Program-made: the position numbers and the translations under genes
The notes under the pieces: generated by a model
Told to the model about the DNA's origin: nothing
Database searches by the model: none
What the model saw: only the letters and a program-made list of their open reading frames with translations
Assembly (NCBI RefSeq): GCF_003058195.1
Contig: NZ_QBUH01000003.1
Span: forward strand, 124,001 to 188,000
Source of the DNA: Elizabethkingia sp. YR214
GTDB taxonomy: Bacteria; Bacteroidota; Bacteroidia; Flavobacteriales; Weeksellaceae
Direction of reading: 5' to 3'
DNA length: 64,000 nucleotides
Shown: one piece after another, positions 1-8,475 of the stretch
How the letters are laid out: each line of letters opens with the position of its first letter
How positions within the stretch are numbered: the stretch's first letter is position 1

Positions 1-3
1 TGA

Positions 4-1632
4 TCAAACCTGGATAACCCCCAGGTTAAATTTCTCTGTAATAGGGGAGTGATTTGCTGCCTCAATCCCCATGCTAATCCACTTTCTGGTATCAAGCGGA
101 TTGATAATAGCATCTGTCCATAATCTTGCAGCTGAGTAAGTGGCCTGAGTCTGTTTATTATAATTCTGGGTAATTTTATCCAGAAGTGCCTGATGTTCTT
201 CAGCGGAAAGTTCTTTTCCTTGTTTTTTTAATGTAGCTTCCTGGATCTGTAATAAAACTTTTGCAGCTTGTGCGCCTCCCATTACTGCTAATTCAGCCCA
301 AGGCCATGCTGCTATAAGACGAGGATCATAAGCTTTTCCACACATCGCATAATTACCTGCTCCAAAAGAATTACCTGTAATGATAGTAAATTTAGGAACA
401 ACAGAATTAGAAACGGCATTCACCATTTTGGCTCCATCCTTTATGATGCCACCATGTTCAGACTTAGATCCTACCATAAATCCTGTAACATCCTGTAAAA
501 ATACCAATGGAATTTTTCTTTGGTTACAGTTTGCAATAAATCGGGTAGCTTTATCTGCACTATCGGAATAGATTACGCCGCCAAACTGCATTTCGCCTTT
601 TCCACTTTTTACAAGCTTTCTCTGATTAGCAACAATACCTACAGACCAGCCATCGATTCTTGCTGTAGCACAAACAATGGTTTTGCCATAGTCTGGTTTG
701 TATTCTTCATACTCACTATTATCAACAAGTCTTTTAATAATATCATATGTATCGTATTGCTCTGCTCTGGATGCTGGCATAATTCCGAAAATATCATCGG
801 GATTCTCTTTTGGCTGTGCCGGTTCAATTCTGTCGAATCCTGCTTTATCATAATCACCAAGAGATTTCATAATATTTTTAATTCGATTTAAAGCATCTTT
901 ATCATCCTTAGCCTTATAATCAGTTACACCAGATACTTCACAATGTGTTGTTGCACCACCTAGTGTTTCATTATCTATATTTTCACCAATAGCGGCTTTT
1001 ACAAGATAGCTTCCTGCTAAAAATATACTTCCGGTTTTATCCACAATCATTGCTTCGTCACTCATAATAGGAAGATAGGCACCTCCAGCTACACAACTTC
1101 CCATTACTGCAGCAATCTGCACAATTCCCATGGAGCTCATCTTGGCATTGTTGCGGAAAATTCGTCCGAAATGTTCTTTATCCGGAAATATTTCATCCTG
1201 CATAGGAAGATATACACCCGCAGAATCTACTAGATAGATAATAGGTAAACGGTTTTCCATTGCTATTTCCTGAGCCCGCAGATTCTTTTTCCCGGTAATC
1301 GGAAACCAAGCTCCGGCTTTTACAGAAGCATCGTTGGCAACAACGATACATTGGCGTCCTGAAACATGCCCCATCATTACCACGACACCACCACTAGGGC
1401 ATCCGCCATGTTCGGCATACATTTCATAACCGGCAAGAGCACCAATTTCAATAGCATTTTCAATATTATCCAGAAGATATTCAACTCTTTCACGGGCAGT
1501 CATCTTGCCTTCATCACGAAGTTTTTGCAGACGTTTTTCACCACCACCTTTTTTTACCTGGTTCAGTACCTGATTAATTTCTGAAAGTTTTAATTTATTC
1601 TGATCTTCTCTTTTATTGAATTCTATGTCCAT
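4..1632 (-). CDS. Acyl-CoA carboxylase carboxyltransferase (beta) subunit, methylcrotonyl-CoA carboxylase-like
   Basis: Biotin-dependent carboxyltransferase subunit that moves a carboxyl group from carboxybiotin to an acyl-CoA. The 542-residue length and the motifs VDSAGVYLPMQDEIFPD (about residue 136), MGSCVAGGAYLPIMSDEA (about 176) and GNSFGAGNYAMCGKAYDPR (about 417) fit the two crotonase-fold halves of the family. The C-terminal stretch YSAARLWTDAIINPLDTR resembles methylcrotonyl-CoA carboxylase beta more than propionyl-CoA carboxylase beta, which suggests leucine breakdown; substrate is inferred. The biotin-carrying alpha subunit is not in the window. The gene is complete, with its stop at bases 4-6. 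ATG start. Confidence 0.85.
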   Translation of the reverse strand: MDIEFNKREDQNKLKLSEINQVLNQVKKGGGEKRLQKLRDEGKMTARERVEYLLDNIENAIEIGALAGYEMYAEHGGCPSGGVVVMMGHVSGRQCIVVANDASVKAGAWFPITGKKNLRAQEIAMENRLPIIYLVDSAGVYLPMQDEIFPDKEHFGRIFRNNAKMSSMGIVQIAAVMGSCVAGGAYLPIMSDEAMIVDKTGSIFLAGSYLVKAAIGENIDNETLGGATTHCEVSGVTDYKAKDDKDALNRIKNIMKSLGDYDKAGFDRIEPAQPKENPDDIFGIMPASRAEQYDTYDIIKRLVDNSEYEEYKPDYGKTIVCATARIDGWSVGIVANQRKLVKSGKGEMQFGGVIYSDSADKATRFIANCNQRKIPLVFLQDVTGFMVGSKSEHGGIIKDGAKMVNAVSNSVVPKFTIITGNSFGAGNYAMCGKAYDPRLIAAWPWAELAVMGGAQAAKVLLQIQEATLKKQGKELSAEEHQALLDKITQNYNKQTQATYSAARLWTDAIINPLDTRKWISMGIEAANHSPITEKFNLGVIQV

Positions 1633-1751
1633 TGGGTTTATTTTATCCTCTAAATATAAGCTTTTTCAGAGGATTTAGAAATGATAGATTTTAGTGTTTT
1701 AAATTATTGATAAACAATATGTTATTTTAATATATTTTAACTTTTATTCTG

Positions 1752-1782
1752 TTGCATATGGATCGTGTTTTGAATAACTTTG
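1752..1782 (+). promoter_or_regulatory. Bacteroidetes-type promoter for the candidate RNA
   Basis: TTG at 1752-1754 and TAACTTTG at 1775-1782, 20 bases apart, match the -33/-7 consensus TTG-N17-23-TAnnTTTG. The predicted start near 1787-1789 coincides with the first base of a long-range stem. Confidence 0.55.
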
Positions 1783-1786
1783 CACA

Positions 1787-1918
1787 TAGGAAATGAGTTA
1801 CGGTAATAAGAGGTAATTCATGAGTTGTGTCTTAATAAAGATCAATTCCTAAGTTTATTTTTTTAATAGTTTATTATTTGAAGATCCCGAGTACTGATAA
1901 GGTACCCGGGGTTTTTTT
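1787..1918 (+). ncRNA. Candidate structured small RNA (about 130 nt)
   Basis: No reading frame fits here, and both neighbours are on the minus strand, yet the plus strand has a promoter, a long-range stem and an intrinsic terminator. Bases 1787-1796 (TAGGAAATGA) pair with 1842-1851 (TCAATTCCTA) at 9 of 10 positions. Inside, 1804-1810 (TAATAAG) pairs with 1831-1837 (CTTAATA) at 6 of 7. A GC-rich hairpin and an eight-T run end it. A rod with internal loops starting at the transcription start recalls 6S-type RNA. The flavobacterial 6S-Flavo and Flavo-1 motifs are candidates I cannot test here. Confidence 0.45.
1886..1918 (+). terminator. Intrinsic terminator of the candidate RNA
   Basis: CCCGAGTAC (1886-1894) pairs with GTACCCGGG (1902-1910) with one mismatch and is followed by eight T. 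No plus-strand gene lies upstream, so it must serve an unannotated transcript. Confidence 0.65.
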
Positions 1919-1924
1919 TAATAA

Positions 1925-1951
1925 AAAAGCTTCAGAATTTCTGAAGCTTTT
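1925..1951 (-). terminator. Intrinsic terminator of terC
   Basis: Perfect 12-bp stem, 1925-1936 with 1940-1951, loop ATT, just past the TerC stop; the A run at 1923-1928 gives U residues on the minus strand. Confidence 0.7.
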
Positions 1952-1955
1952 AGTT

Positions 1956-2783
1956 TTATAATTTATCTATAGTCTCTGAATTTTTCAAGGCTACAGGAGT
2001 TGTACTTTTCCGTAGTTTCATATTGATAAATTCTACAGCGAGTGAGAAGAATATGGCAAAATAAAGATAGCCTTTAGGAATCACACCAACTTCCTGTTCG
2101 AATATTACAACATGGGCAAGGTGAGAAGATTCTGCAAGTAGCATTACCCCGATAAGAATAAGGAAAGATAGTCCCAAAATCTGTATAGTAGGGTGTCTGT
2201 TTACAAAATGACTTACAGGTCCTGCAAATGCCATCATAATTATAATTGAAATAATAACGGATAGAATCATAATAGACAATGCTCCGCTTTCACCAAATTC
2301 TTTAAAACTTACAAGGCCGACAGCAGTAAGGATACTATCAAAAGAGAAGACAAGATTAAGAAGAGCAATTTGTACAATTGCACCATTGAGCCCTACTTTT
2401 TTAGTGTTTCCTGTTTTTAATGCTTCCTCTCCTTCTAGTTTATGGTGAATTTCTGTTACACTCTTATAAAGTAAGAAGAGTCCGCCAAGGAAAATAATAA
2501 TACTTTGTCCGGTTATCTTACCATGGAACCAACTGAGGTTAACTTCCAGTAAAACTGAATTCAGACTAAGTACCCATTTGATTCCAAATAAAAGGGCTAT
2601 TCTGAAAATCATTGCTAATCCCAAACCTATATTTCTGGCTTTTGGTTGGTCCTTAGGACTTAGTTTGGAAGATACAATAGAGATAAATACAATATTGTCA
2701 ATACCTAAAACAATCTCTAAAAATGTTAGTGTTAGTAATGCAACCCATGCATCTGTAGAAGCAAAAACGCTCAGAAAATCCAT
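1956..2783 (-). CDS. TerC/Alx-family integral membrane protein
   Basis: 275-residue polytopic membrane protein. The opening segment LTLTFLEIVLGIDNIVFISI with its buried acidic residues is the TerC-family signature, and the second half repeats the pattern (NLVFSFDSILTAVGL). About seven to nine hydrophobic segments are visible. Family members act in metal-ion (manganese) homeostasis or tellurite-linked stress; the role here is unknown and no ter operon partners are nearby. It is a single-gene unit closed by its own terminator. ATG start. Confidence 0.85.
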   Translation of the reverse strand: MDFLSVFASTDAWVALLTLTFLEIVLGIDNIVFISIVSSKLSPKDQPKARNIGLGLAMIFRIALLFGIKWVLSLNSVLLEVNLSWFHGKITGQSIIIFLGGLFLLYKSVTEIHHKLEGEEALKTGNTKKVGLNGAIVQIALLNLVFSFDSILTAVGLVSFKEFGESGALSIMILSVIISIIIMMAFAGPVSHFVNRHPTIQILGLSFLILIGVMLLAESSHLAHVVIFEQEVGVIPKGYLYFAIFFSLAVEFINMKLRKSTTPVALKNSETIDKL

Positions 2784-2817
2784 ATCAATTTTTTGGGTAA
2801 AAATATGAATAATTCGC

Positions 2818-2825
2818 TAATTTTG
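2818..2825 (+). promoter_or_regulatory. Promoter -7 element for the EamA gene
   Basis: TAATTTTG matches TAnnTTTG. The start site would fall near 2831, giving an upstream leader of about 8-11 bases. No clear -33 TTG was found. Confidence 0.35.
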
Positions 2826-2838
2826 TATTTTAATAATT

Positions 2839-3732
2839 ATGATGTTCAGTTCTTCGCAGTTTCGGTTGCATTTAATCGTTTTTTTATGGGGATTTACAGC
2901 AATTTTGGGAAAGCTTATTACAGTTGATGCCCTGGAGCTGGTATTTTTCCGGATGTTATTTGCAGCTTTATTTCTTTATCTTTTCATTAGGGTTGTGAAA
3001 AAACAATCTATGAAAGTTTCCCGTAAACTATTCTGGCAGTTGATTGGTGTTGGTGGACTAATGGGTGGGCACTGGTTGTGCTTCTTTTATTCTATTAAGA
3101 TATCCAATGTATCTATAGCATTGTCTTGTCTGGCTACAGTTACATTATTTGTATCTATACTGGAACCTATTGTCTACCGCAGGAAGCTGGATTGGGTAGA
3201 GTTACTGCTCGGACTTATTATAGTATCCTGTATGCTGCTTATATTCAATGTTGAATTTGAACACAAAATAGGGATTATTTTTGGGGTGATATGTGCTTTC
3301 TTAGGTGCTTCTTTTACGGTACTGAACGGGAAGCTATTTGGAAAAACATCCTCGGAAAACATCATTTTTTATGAAATCTTCGGAGGATGGATATTGGTTA
3401 GTTTATTCTTACTTGGATCTGGTGAAATAGGATCTGTAGTGAATATTGACTGGAAGAATATTTTATTGCTTTTGCTTCTGGCCAGTTTTTTTACAGCATA
3501 TCCAATGTTGGAATCAGTAAAGCTTATGAAATATATTTCCCCCTTTACACTGGCACTTACAGTAAACCTGGAGCCTGTTTACGGAATTATTTTAGCCTAC
3601 TTTATCTTTGGCAAATCTGAAGAAATGAGTCCTGTATTTTACGGAGCTTCAGCAGTTATGATTTTGGCTATTATTGTAAATGCCGTTATCAAAGCCAGAA
3701 GAAGAAAGGGGACCGAAGCTATTATACATTAA
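2839..3732 (+). CDS. EamA/DMT-family transporter
   Basis: 297-residue inner-membrane protein of the drug/metabolite transporter superfamily. About ten hydrophobic segments fall in two EamA repeats (roughly residues 8-138 and 148-285). The second repeat ends with the characteristic LTLEP-type turn, here TLALTVNLEPVYGIILAYFIFG. Substrate cannot be told from sequence; relatives export amino acids or other metabolites. Two adjacent ATGs (2839, 2842) are possible starts. Its last 11 bases overlap the 3' end of the convergent DapB-like gene. Confidence 0.85.
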   Translation: MMFSSSQFRLHLIVFLWGFTAILGKLITVDALELVFFRMLFAALFLYLFIRVVKKQSMKVSRKLFWQLIGVGGLMGGHWLCFFYSIKISNVSIALSCLATVTLFVSILEPIVYRRKLDWVELLLGLIIVSCMLLIFNVEFEHKIGIIFGVICAFLGASFTVLNGKLFGKTSSENIIFYEIFGGWILVSLFLLGSGEIGSVVNIDWKNILLLLLLASFFTAYPMLESVKLMKYISPFTLALTVNLEPVYGIILAYFIFGKSEEMSPVFYGASAVMILAIIVNAVIKARRRKGTEAIIH

Positions 3733-4471
3733 AGTAGGGATGCAATAAATCCTCGAATTTGTAAAAGCCCGATTTTTTATCTGCAAGGTGTTCGGCAGCA
3801 AATAAAGCCCCATTACCAAAAGCATCTCTGGAAATAGACTCATGAATTAATCTGACAGTCTGAAAAGGAAAACCGAATATAACTTCATGTTTTCCTACAA
3901 TGCCTCCTGCTCTTATAGTGTTTATGTTTTCGTCTTTTATATCTAAAGCATCTGCAATTCGTATAGCAGTGCCTGAAATTCCTTTTTTGTCTTTGAAGTG
4001 TTCTTCAATAATCTCTATATCAACAGAAGGTACTATTTTTTTGAGGAACGTAGAAGCATAAAGTAAATAGTTAATTCCGAGTGTAATATTGGGTGACCAA
4101 AATACTGTTGCCTTTTTTGCCAACTTTTTCAGAAAATTAATTTCTTTAGTTGTATAATGAGAAATTGCAGAGATTATTTTTACATTCTTCTTGGCAGCAG
4201 CTTCTCCGTAAGTATATATTCCGTCCGAAGAAGAAAAATCGATGATCGCATCAACAGGGTGTTCATCTAATAATTTTTCTATACTAAGATTGTTTTCAGA
4301 ATAAATATTACCAACGTCTGTACTTTCTATTCCGAAAAATTCAGAAGCACTTCTGTTATTTAGTCTGTTGGTTTTCCGGTAAATCCATTGCAGGGAATGT
4401 TCTTTATTCTGAAGAATAACAGATGCAACTGCTTTCCCCGTTTTTCCGAATCCAAAAAGTCCTATTTTCAT
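3722..4471 (-). CDS. Divergent dihydrodipicolinate reductase (DapB)-like protein
   Basis: 249 residues with a Rossmann start (GLFGFGKTGKAV), an IIDFSS segment, SPNITLGIN (APN motif) and RAGGIVGKHEVIFGF near the C-terminus, all in DapB order. DapB reduces 4-hydroxy-tetrahydrodipicolinate in lysine and peptidoglycan synthesis. The GTTG motif is replaced by SAIS, and the catalytic HHxxKxDAPSGTA block by EEHFKDKKGISGTA, one residue shorter and without the paired histidines. It may therefore be a non-canonical or repurposed paralogue, with a standard dapB elsewhere. No lysine-pathway neighbours. ATG start at 4471. Confidence 0.65.
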   Translation of the reverse strand: MKIGLFGFGKTGKAVASVILQNKEHSLQWIYRKTNRLNNRSASEFFGIESTDVGNIYSENNLSIEKLLDEHPVDAIIDFSSSDGIYTYGEAAAKKNVKIISAISHYTTKEINFLKKLAKKATVFWSPNITLGINYLLYASTFLKKIVPSVDIEIIEEHFKDKKGISGTAIRIADALDIKDENINTIRAGGIVGKHEVIFGFPFQTVRLIHESISRDAFGNGALFAAEHLADKKSGFYKFEDLLHPYFNV

Positions 4472-4663
4472 AATAAAAGATTTTAGTTAATACTCAGTGA
4501 TTTTGCACATCCCAAAAATGGAATGTGTTTATATAGTGTAAGTTACTAAAATATAAATAAAGCCTTTTATGGTTATTTTTATAATAAATTGAAAGATTCA
4601 GTGGTTAGAGTTTGTTTTTTGATTAATTTAGTTCAAAATTTTATTAGGTAAAATACCCATGTT

Positions 4664-5470
4664 ATGAAGAAGTTATTATCAATATTCCTTATCAGTAGTG
4701 TAGTTACAGCTTATGGTCAAAAAATAAGTGACTTTCAGTATATCTATGTTCCGAAGACGTTTGAAAAAGAAATGAACAAGTATGATCTGAATAAGCAACT
4801 GGTAAAAGGGCTGGAGAGTAAAAACTATAAAGTTATTCAGGAGGAGAAGGAAGATTGGCCTGTAGAATTGTCACAAAACAGATGTAGTGTAGCACGTGCG
4901 AACCTTCTGGACAATAGTAGTATGTTCCGAAACAGAGTTATTGTAAAATTTATCGATTGTAATGATAAGGTCTTATTAGAGTCTAAAGGAATGTCTATGC
5001 AGAAAGAGTTTGAAACAGGTTTTCCGGATGCCTTAGAAATTTCTCTAAGAACGGTACCTGTATCTAATCCGTCTCAGACAATTAGTATTGTTGAAAATAC
5101 GAAGAAGCCTAAAGAAGAGGTAGTGGCTAAAGTTGAAAAAGTTAAAACAACAGAAGCTGTGTCTGCCCCGGTAGTAACAAAGTCTGAAGTTTCTTCTTCA
5201 CCTATTGCAACAACAAATAAAGCAGAAGTATTCAGCAACGGAAAAATTAGTGTACAGAAGATCAATATGGGATCAGGTCAGTTTATCTTGGCAAGCGGAA
5301 GCAGTTCTTCTCCATATGCAGTATTTACTGAAACCAGCAAACAAGGTGTTTACCGTGTGAAAATGGAAAACGGAGCTACAGCATTAGGCTATGCAGAAAA
5401 CGGAAGCTTAATTATTGAAATTCCTCAGGCTAACGATACTTATCAGAAAGAAATTTTTCAGAAGAAATAA
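4664..5470 (+). CDS. Secreted protein of unknown function
   Basis: 268 residues with a clear signal peptide (MKKLLSIFLISSVVTAYGQ, cleavage after about residue 19). Residues 20-130 form a mixed alpha/beta region (FQYIYVPKTFEKEMNKYDLN). Residues 140-195 are low-complexity, rich in Val, Lys, Thr, Glu and Ser, and look like a linker. Residues 195-268 are a small beta-rich domain (KISVQKINMGSGQFILASG). I do not recognise the family. It stands alone and ends at a shared bidirectional terminator. Probably periplasmic or surface-exposed. Confidence 0.7.
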   Translation: MKKLLSIFLISSVVTAYGQKISDFQYIYVPKTFEKEMNKYDLNKQLVKGLESKNYKVIQEEKEDWPVELSQNRCSVARANLLDNSSMFRNRVIVKFIDCNDKVLLESKGMSMQKEFETGFPDALEISLRTVPVSNPSQTISIVENTKKPKEEVVAKVEKVKTTEAVSAPVVTKSEVSSSPIATTNKAEVFSNGKISVQKINMGSGQFILASGSSSSPYAVFTETSKQGVYRVKMENGATALGYAENGSLIIEIPQANDTYQKEIFQKK

Positions 5471-5478
5471 TAAAAGTA

Positions 5479-5507
5479 AAAAAGCAGTGAATTAATCACT
5501 GCTTTTT
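5479..5507. terminator. Bidirectional terminator
   Basis: Perfect 12-bp stem, 5479-5490 with 5496-5507, loop ATTAA, A run on one side and T run on the other, between the convergent ends of the secreted protein gene and uvrC. Confidence 0.75.
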
Positions 5508-7310
5508 TTATGCATTTTCGTTTCCGTTAAAGTATTCGAATACCATTTTAGCCTTACTTTTTCCCAGAATTTCTTCCAGTGTTTCCATATTTGCTTCACG
5601 GATCCGTTTTACTGATTTCATTTTAGAAAGAAGCAATTCTATACTTTTGGGTCCCACACCCGGTATTTCTTCCAGTTCCGATTTTATAGTCGAATTTTTT
5701 CTGCGGGTACGATGGTGCTTCACTCCGAAACGGTGAGCTTCATCCCTTACCCGCTGCAATATTTTAAGAGTTTCCGATTTTTTATCCAGATATAAAGGAA
5801 TAGGATCTTCCGGGAAGAAAATTTCTTCCAGCCTTTTCGCAATACCAACGATTGTTATCTTACCATATAACCCAAGAATTTTCAAACTTTTTATGGCAGA
5901 GCTTAGCTGCCCTTTACCTCCGTCTATCAGAATTAACTGAGGTAAATCTTCTCCTTCATCTAAAAGCCGGCTATATCTGCGGAGAATAACTTCTTCCATC
6001 GTAGCAAAGTCATTGGGTCCTTCCACTGTTTTTACATGGAATATGCGGTAATCCTGTTTACTGGGCTTACCATCCTTAAATACAACACAAGCAGATACTG
6101 GATTTGTACCCTGAATATTCGAGTTATCGAAACCTTCAATATGTCGAGGCTCAACAGGCATGCGCAGATTTTTCTGCATTTCTGCCATAATACGATTGGT
6201 GTGTCTTTCCGGATCGACAATTTGCACCTGCTTTAGCTTCTCCAGACGGTATTCGCGTGCATTCTTTTCGGAAAGCTCTACAATTCGCTTTTTATCTCCA
6301 ACCTTCGGTACAATAATTTTTGCTCCCGGAATCTCTACTGAAAGATGGAATGGAAGATAGATTTCTTTGGATTTTGAGCTAAACTTCTGGCGAATTTCTA
6401 CCAAGGCTTCTTCCATAATTTCTTCGTCACTTTCCTCCAGAACTTTTTTAATTTCTGTTGTAAAGGATTGTACGATGGAGCCATTGTTAATTTTAAAGTA
6501 ATTGACATAAGCTGCAGATTCGTCTGAGAAAATACCGAAAACGTCTACATCATCTATATAGGCATTTACAACCATACTATGCGTTTGGTAGTCTTCCAGG
6601 ATTTCCAGTCGCTCTTTTACCATGTGAGCATTTTCGAATTCCATTTTTTCTGCAAAGTGCATCATTTGCTCTGTCAGATACTGCCGGGCAATCTTGTAAT
6701 CACCTTTTATAATCCCACGGATGGCTTTAATTTTATCATTGTATTCCTCTTCAGATTCCAACCCTTCACATGGACCAAGACAGTTCTTAATATGGTACTC
6801 CAAACATACTTTGTATTTTCCGTCGTCAATTTTGTCCGGACTAAGATTGAGGTTACAGGTTCGGAGTTTGTAAATCTTCTTAATAGTATCGATTAGAATC
6901 TTTGCCTGGCGAGGCTTGGCATAGGGGCCATAATATTCGGATCCGTCTTTTATAACATTTCGGGTAAGAAAGACTCTGGGAAAAGGTTCATTTTTAATGC
7001 AAATCCAAGGATAGGTTTTATCATCCTTCAGCATTACATTATAATATGGATTAAGCTCCTTAATAAGATTGTTTTCCAGTAAAAGAGCATCGTATTCACT
7101 ATTTACAATAGTCGTTTCAAGGCGTATTATTTTGGATACCATAATACGAGTACGGTAGCCACCATGATTTTTATTGAAATAAGAAAGGACTCTTTTTTTT
7201 AGATTTTTGGCCTTACCTACATATAATAAGTTGTTGTCTTTATCATAATAACGATAAACACCAGGATCTTGTGGTAAGGTTTTTAGCTGAAGTTCTAAGT
7301 TGGGATTCAC
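5508..7310 (-). CDS. uvrC: Excinuclease ABC subunit C (UvrC)
   Basis: Nucleotide excision repair nuclease that makes both incisions beside DNA damage with UvrA and UvrB. Domains in order: GIY-YIG nuclease (residues 14-90, PGVYRYYDKDNNLLYVGKAK), a cysteine cluster (about 150-180), UVR domain (about 200-235), RNase H-like nuclease (about 375-530, with FDNSNIQGTNPVSACVVF and LILIDGGKGQLSSA) and a C-terminal helix-hairpin-helix pair (LEEIPGVGPKSIELLLSKM). The 600-residue length is normal. The start codon is GTG (7308-7310), and homology begins right after it. Confidence 0.96.
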   Translation of the reverse strand: MNPNLELQLKTLPQDPGVYRYYDKDNNLLYVGKAKNLKKRVLSYFNKNHGGYRTRIMVSKIIRLETTIVNSEYDALLLENNLIKELNPYYNVMLKDDKTYPWICIKNEPFPRVFLTRNVIKDGSEYYGPYAKPRQAKILIDTIKKIYKLRTCNLNLSPDKIDDGKYKVCLEYHIKNCLGPCEGLESEEEYNDKIKAIRGIIKGDYKIARQYLTEQMMHFAEKMEFENAHMVKERLEILEDYQTHSMVVNAYIDDVDVFGIFSDESAAYVNYFKINNGSIVQSFTTEIKKVLEESDEEIMEEALVEIRQKFSSKSKEIYLPFHLSVEIPGAKIIVPKVGDKKRIVELSEKNAREYRLEKLKQVQIVDPERHTNRIMAEMQKNLRMPVEPRHIEGFDNSNIQGTNPVSACVVFKDGKPSKQDYRIFHVKTVEGPNDFATMEEVILRRYSRLLDEGEDLPQLILIDGGKGQLSSAIKSLKILGLYGKITIVGIAKRLEEIFFPEDPIPLYLDKKSETLKILQRVRDEAHRFGVKHHRTRRKNSTIKSELEEIPGVGPKSIELLLSKMKSVKRIREANMETLEEILGKSKAKMVFEYFNGNENA

Positions 7311-7510
7311 AGAGTAAAATTAATAAAAGTCTTTGATATTAGTGTTTTTAAAAAGTGCAGATAATTCGAAAATATTTTGTTTTACTTTTTAAAGTATGTT
7401 TAATGCTTAGCTATTATTTGTATTGTTCAAGAAAAAAGTAAAAAACATTTCCGTAACACTAAAAAATTAGTTAAATTTAATTTTCACAAAATCAGATTTA
7501 ATAATATTAT

Positions 7511-8332
7511 ATGAATAGAAAAATTACATTTTTTATTTTCCTTTTAATCATCAATCAATACTTTACTCAAGGTATTAAAGAGGAAAGCGTAAACAGATTC
7601 GCGTACGAACTTACCTATAAAATAGATTCAACAGATTTAGGAGATGTAAGAAAAGAACTTTTTTTTCTGGATGTCTTAGGGAAAGAGTCGCGCTTTGCCA
7701 GTCAGAACAAGCTGATGAAAGATTCTGTTATTTATTCTGTTGGTATTACCAATGATGCCGCAGCAGCGCTTTCGATGATGGGGCGAATGAAAACAAAGTT
7801 TAACTATAATATTTATACTAATCCGGAGAAACAAGAACAGATGATTATAGAAACAATTGGTATGAAGAATTATAAATATCAGCTCCCACTTTCAAAGATG
7901 AACTGGAAGATAGAAGATGAGGTTAAAAAAATAGGTGTGTACAATTGTCAGAAAGCAACGTTGAAAATAGGTGGTCGGAAATGGACAGCATGGTTCACAC
8001 CAGATATTCCATTAAATTTTGGTCCATATAAGTTTCAGGGATTACCGGGACTGATTGTTACAGTTTCGGATGAAAGATCTCATTATTCCTTTATGTTGCA
8101 GGGAAACAAAAAAGAAAAAGTACTCTTTTCCCCACTAACAATACAGCGAGTAACTGAAATAAAACCTAAAGATTTAGCAAAGCTGCGAGAAAATGCTAAT
8201 GGAGTAGGAGTCTTTAATATGAGTGGATTTCAGCTAAGCCTTGAAATGCAACGCGAAGCAGAGAAAAGGTTGAAGGAAAGAAAAAAGAAAGAAAATAATC
8301 CTCTGGAGTTAAGGCCATTTGAAGTATTCTAA
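7511..8332 (+). CDS. GLPGLI family secreted protein (copy 1)
   Basis: 273 residues with a signal peptide (about residues 1-20) and the family-defining motif FQGLPGLIVTVSDE at about residue 177, preceded by GGRKWTAWFTPDIPLNFGPY. The GLPGLI family is restricted to Bacteroidetes, often occurs in multiple copies, and has no established function. The C-terminal tail is strongly charged (EAEKRLKERKKKENNPLEL). A second copy lies at 42454-43263. Probably periplasmic or outer-membrane associated. ATG start. Confidence 0.85.
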   Translation: MNRKITFFIFLLIINQYFTQGIKEESVNRFAYELTYKIDSTDLGDVRKELFFLDVLGKESRFASQNKLMKDSVIYSVGITNDAAAALSMMGRMKTKFNYNIYTNPEKQEQMIIETIGMKNYKYQLPLSKMNWKIEDEVKKIGVYNCQKATLKIGGRKWTAWFTPDIPLNFGPYKFQGLPGLIVTVSDERSHYSFMLQGNKKEKVLFSPLTIQRVTEIKPKDLAKLRENANGVGVFNMSGFQLSLEMQREAEKRLKERKKKENNPLELRPFEVF

Positions 8333-8339
8333 GAGGCCA

Positions 8340-8440
8340 TGTTGAGCTTGTCGAAATATTTTCAATTACAAAGCACTGATCGTAAAAAGTTCTTCGATAG
8401 TGCGTCAGGCTCACTACAGGCTTGGCTCAGGACGGTAAAG
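8340..8440. repeat. Possible intergenic repeat with imperfect dyad symmetry
   Basis: The 143-base gap holds GAGCTTGTCGAA (8343-8354) and, about 40 bases on, TTCGATAGTGCG followed by GGCTCA, an imperfect inverted copy. The GAGCTTGTCGAA core looks like an extragenic repeat, but only this one copy was seen in the window, so the call rests on the dyad alone. Confidence 0.25.
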
Positions 8441-8475
8441 TACAATACTTATGACCTTTTTGATATAATCTCTTC

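Noticed and set aside
520-891. 123-residue plus-strand frame within the carboxylase gene
   Set aside because: Lies wholly inside the well-supported carboxylase on the other strand and has no family signature or promoter.
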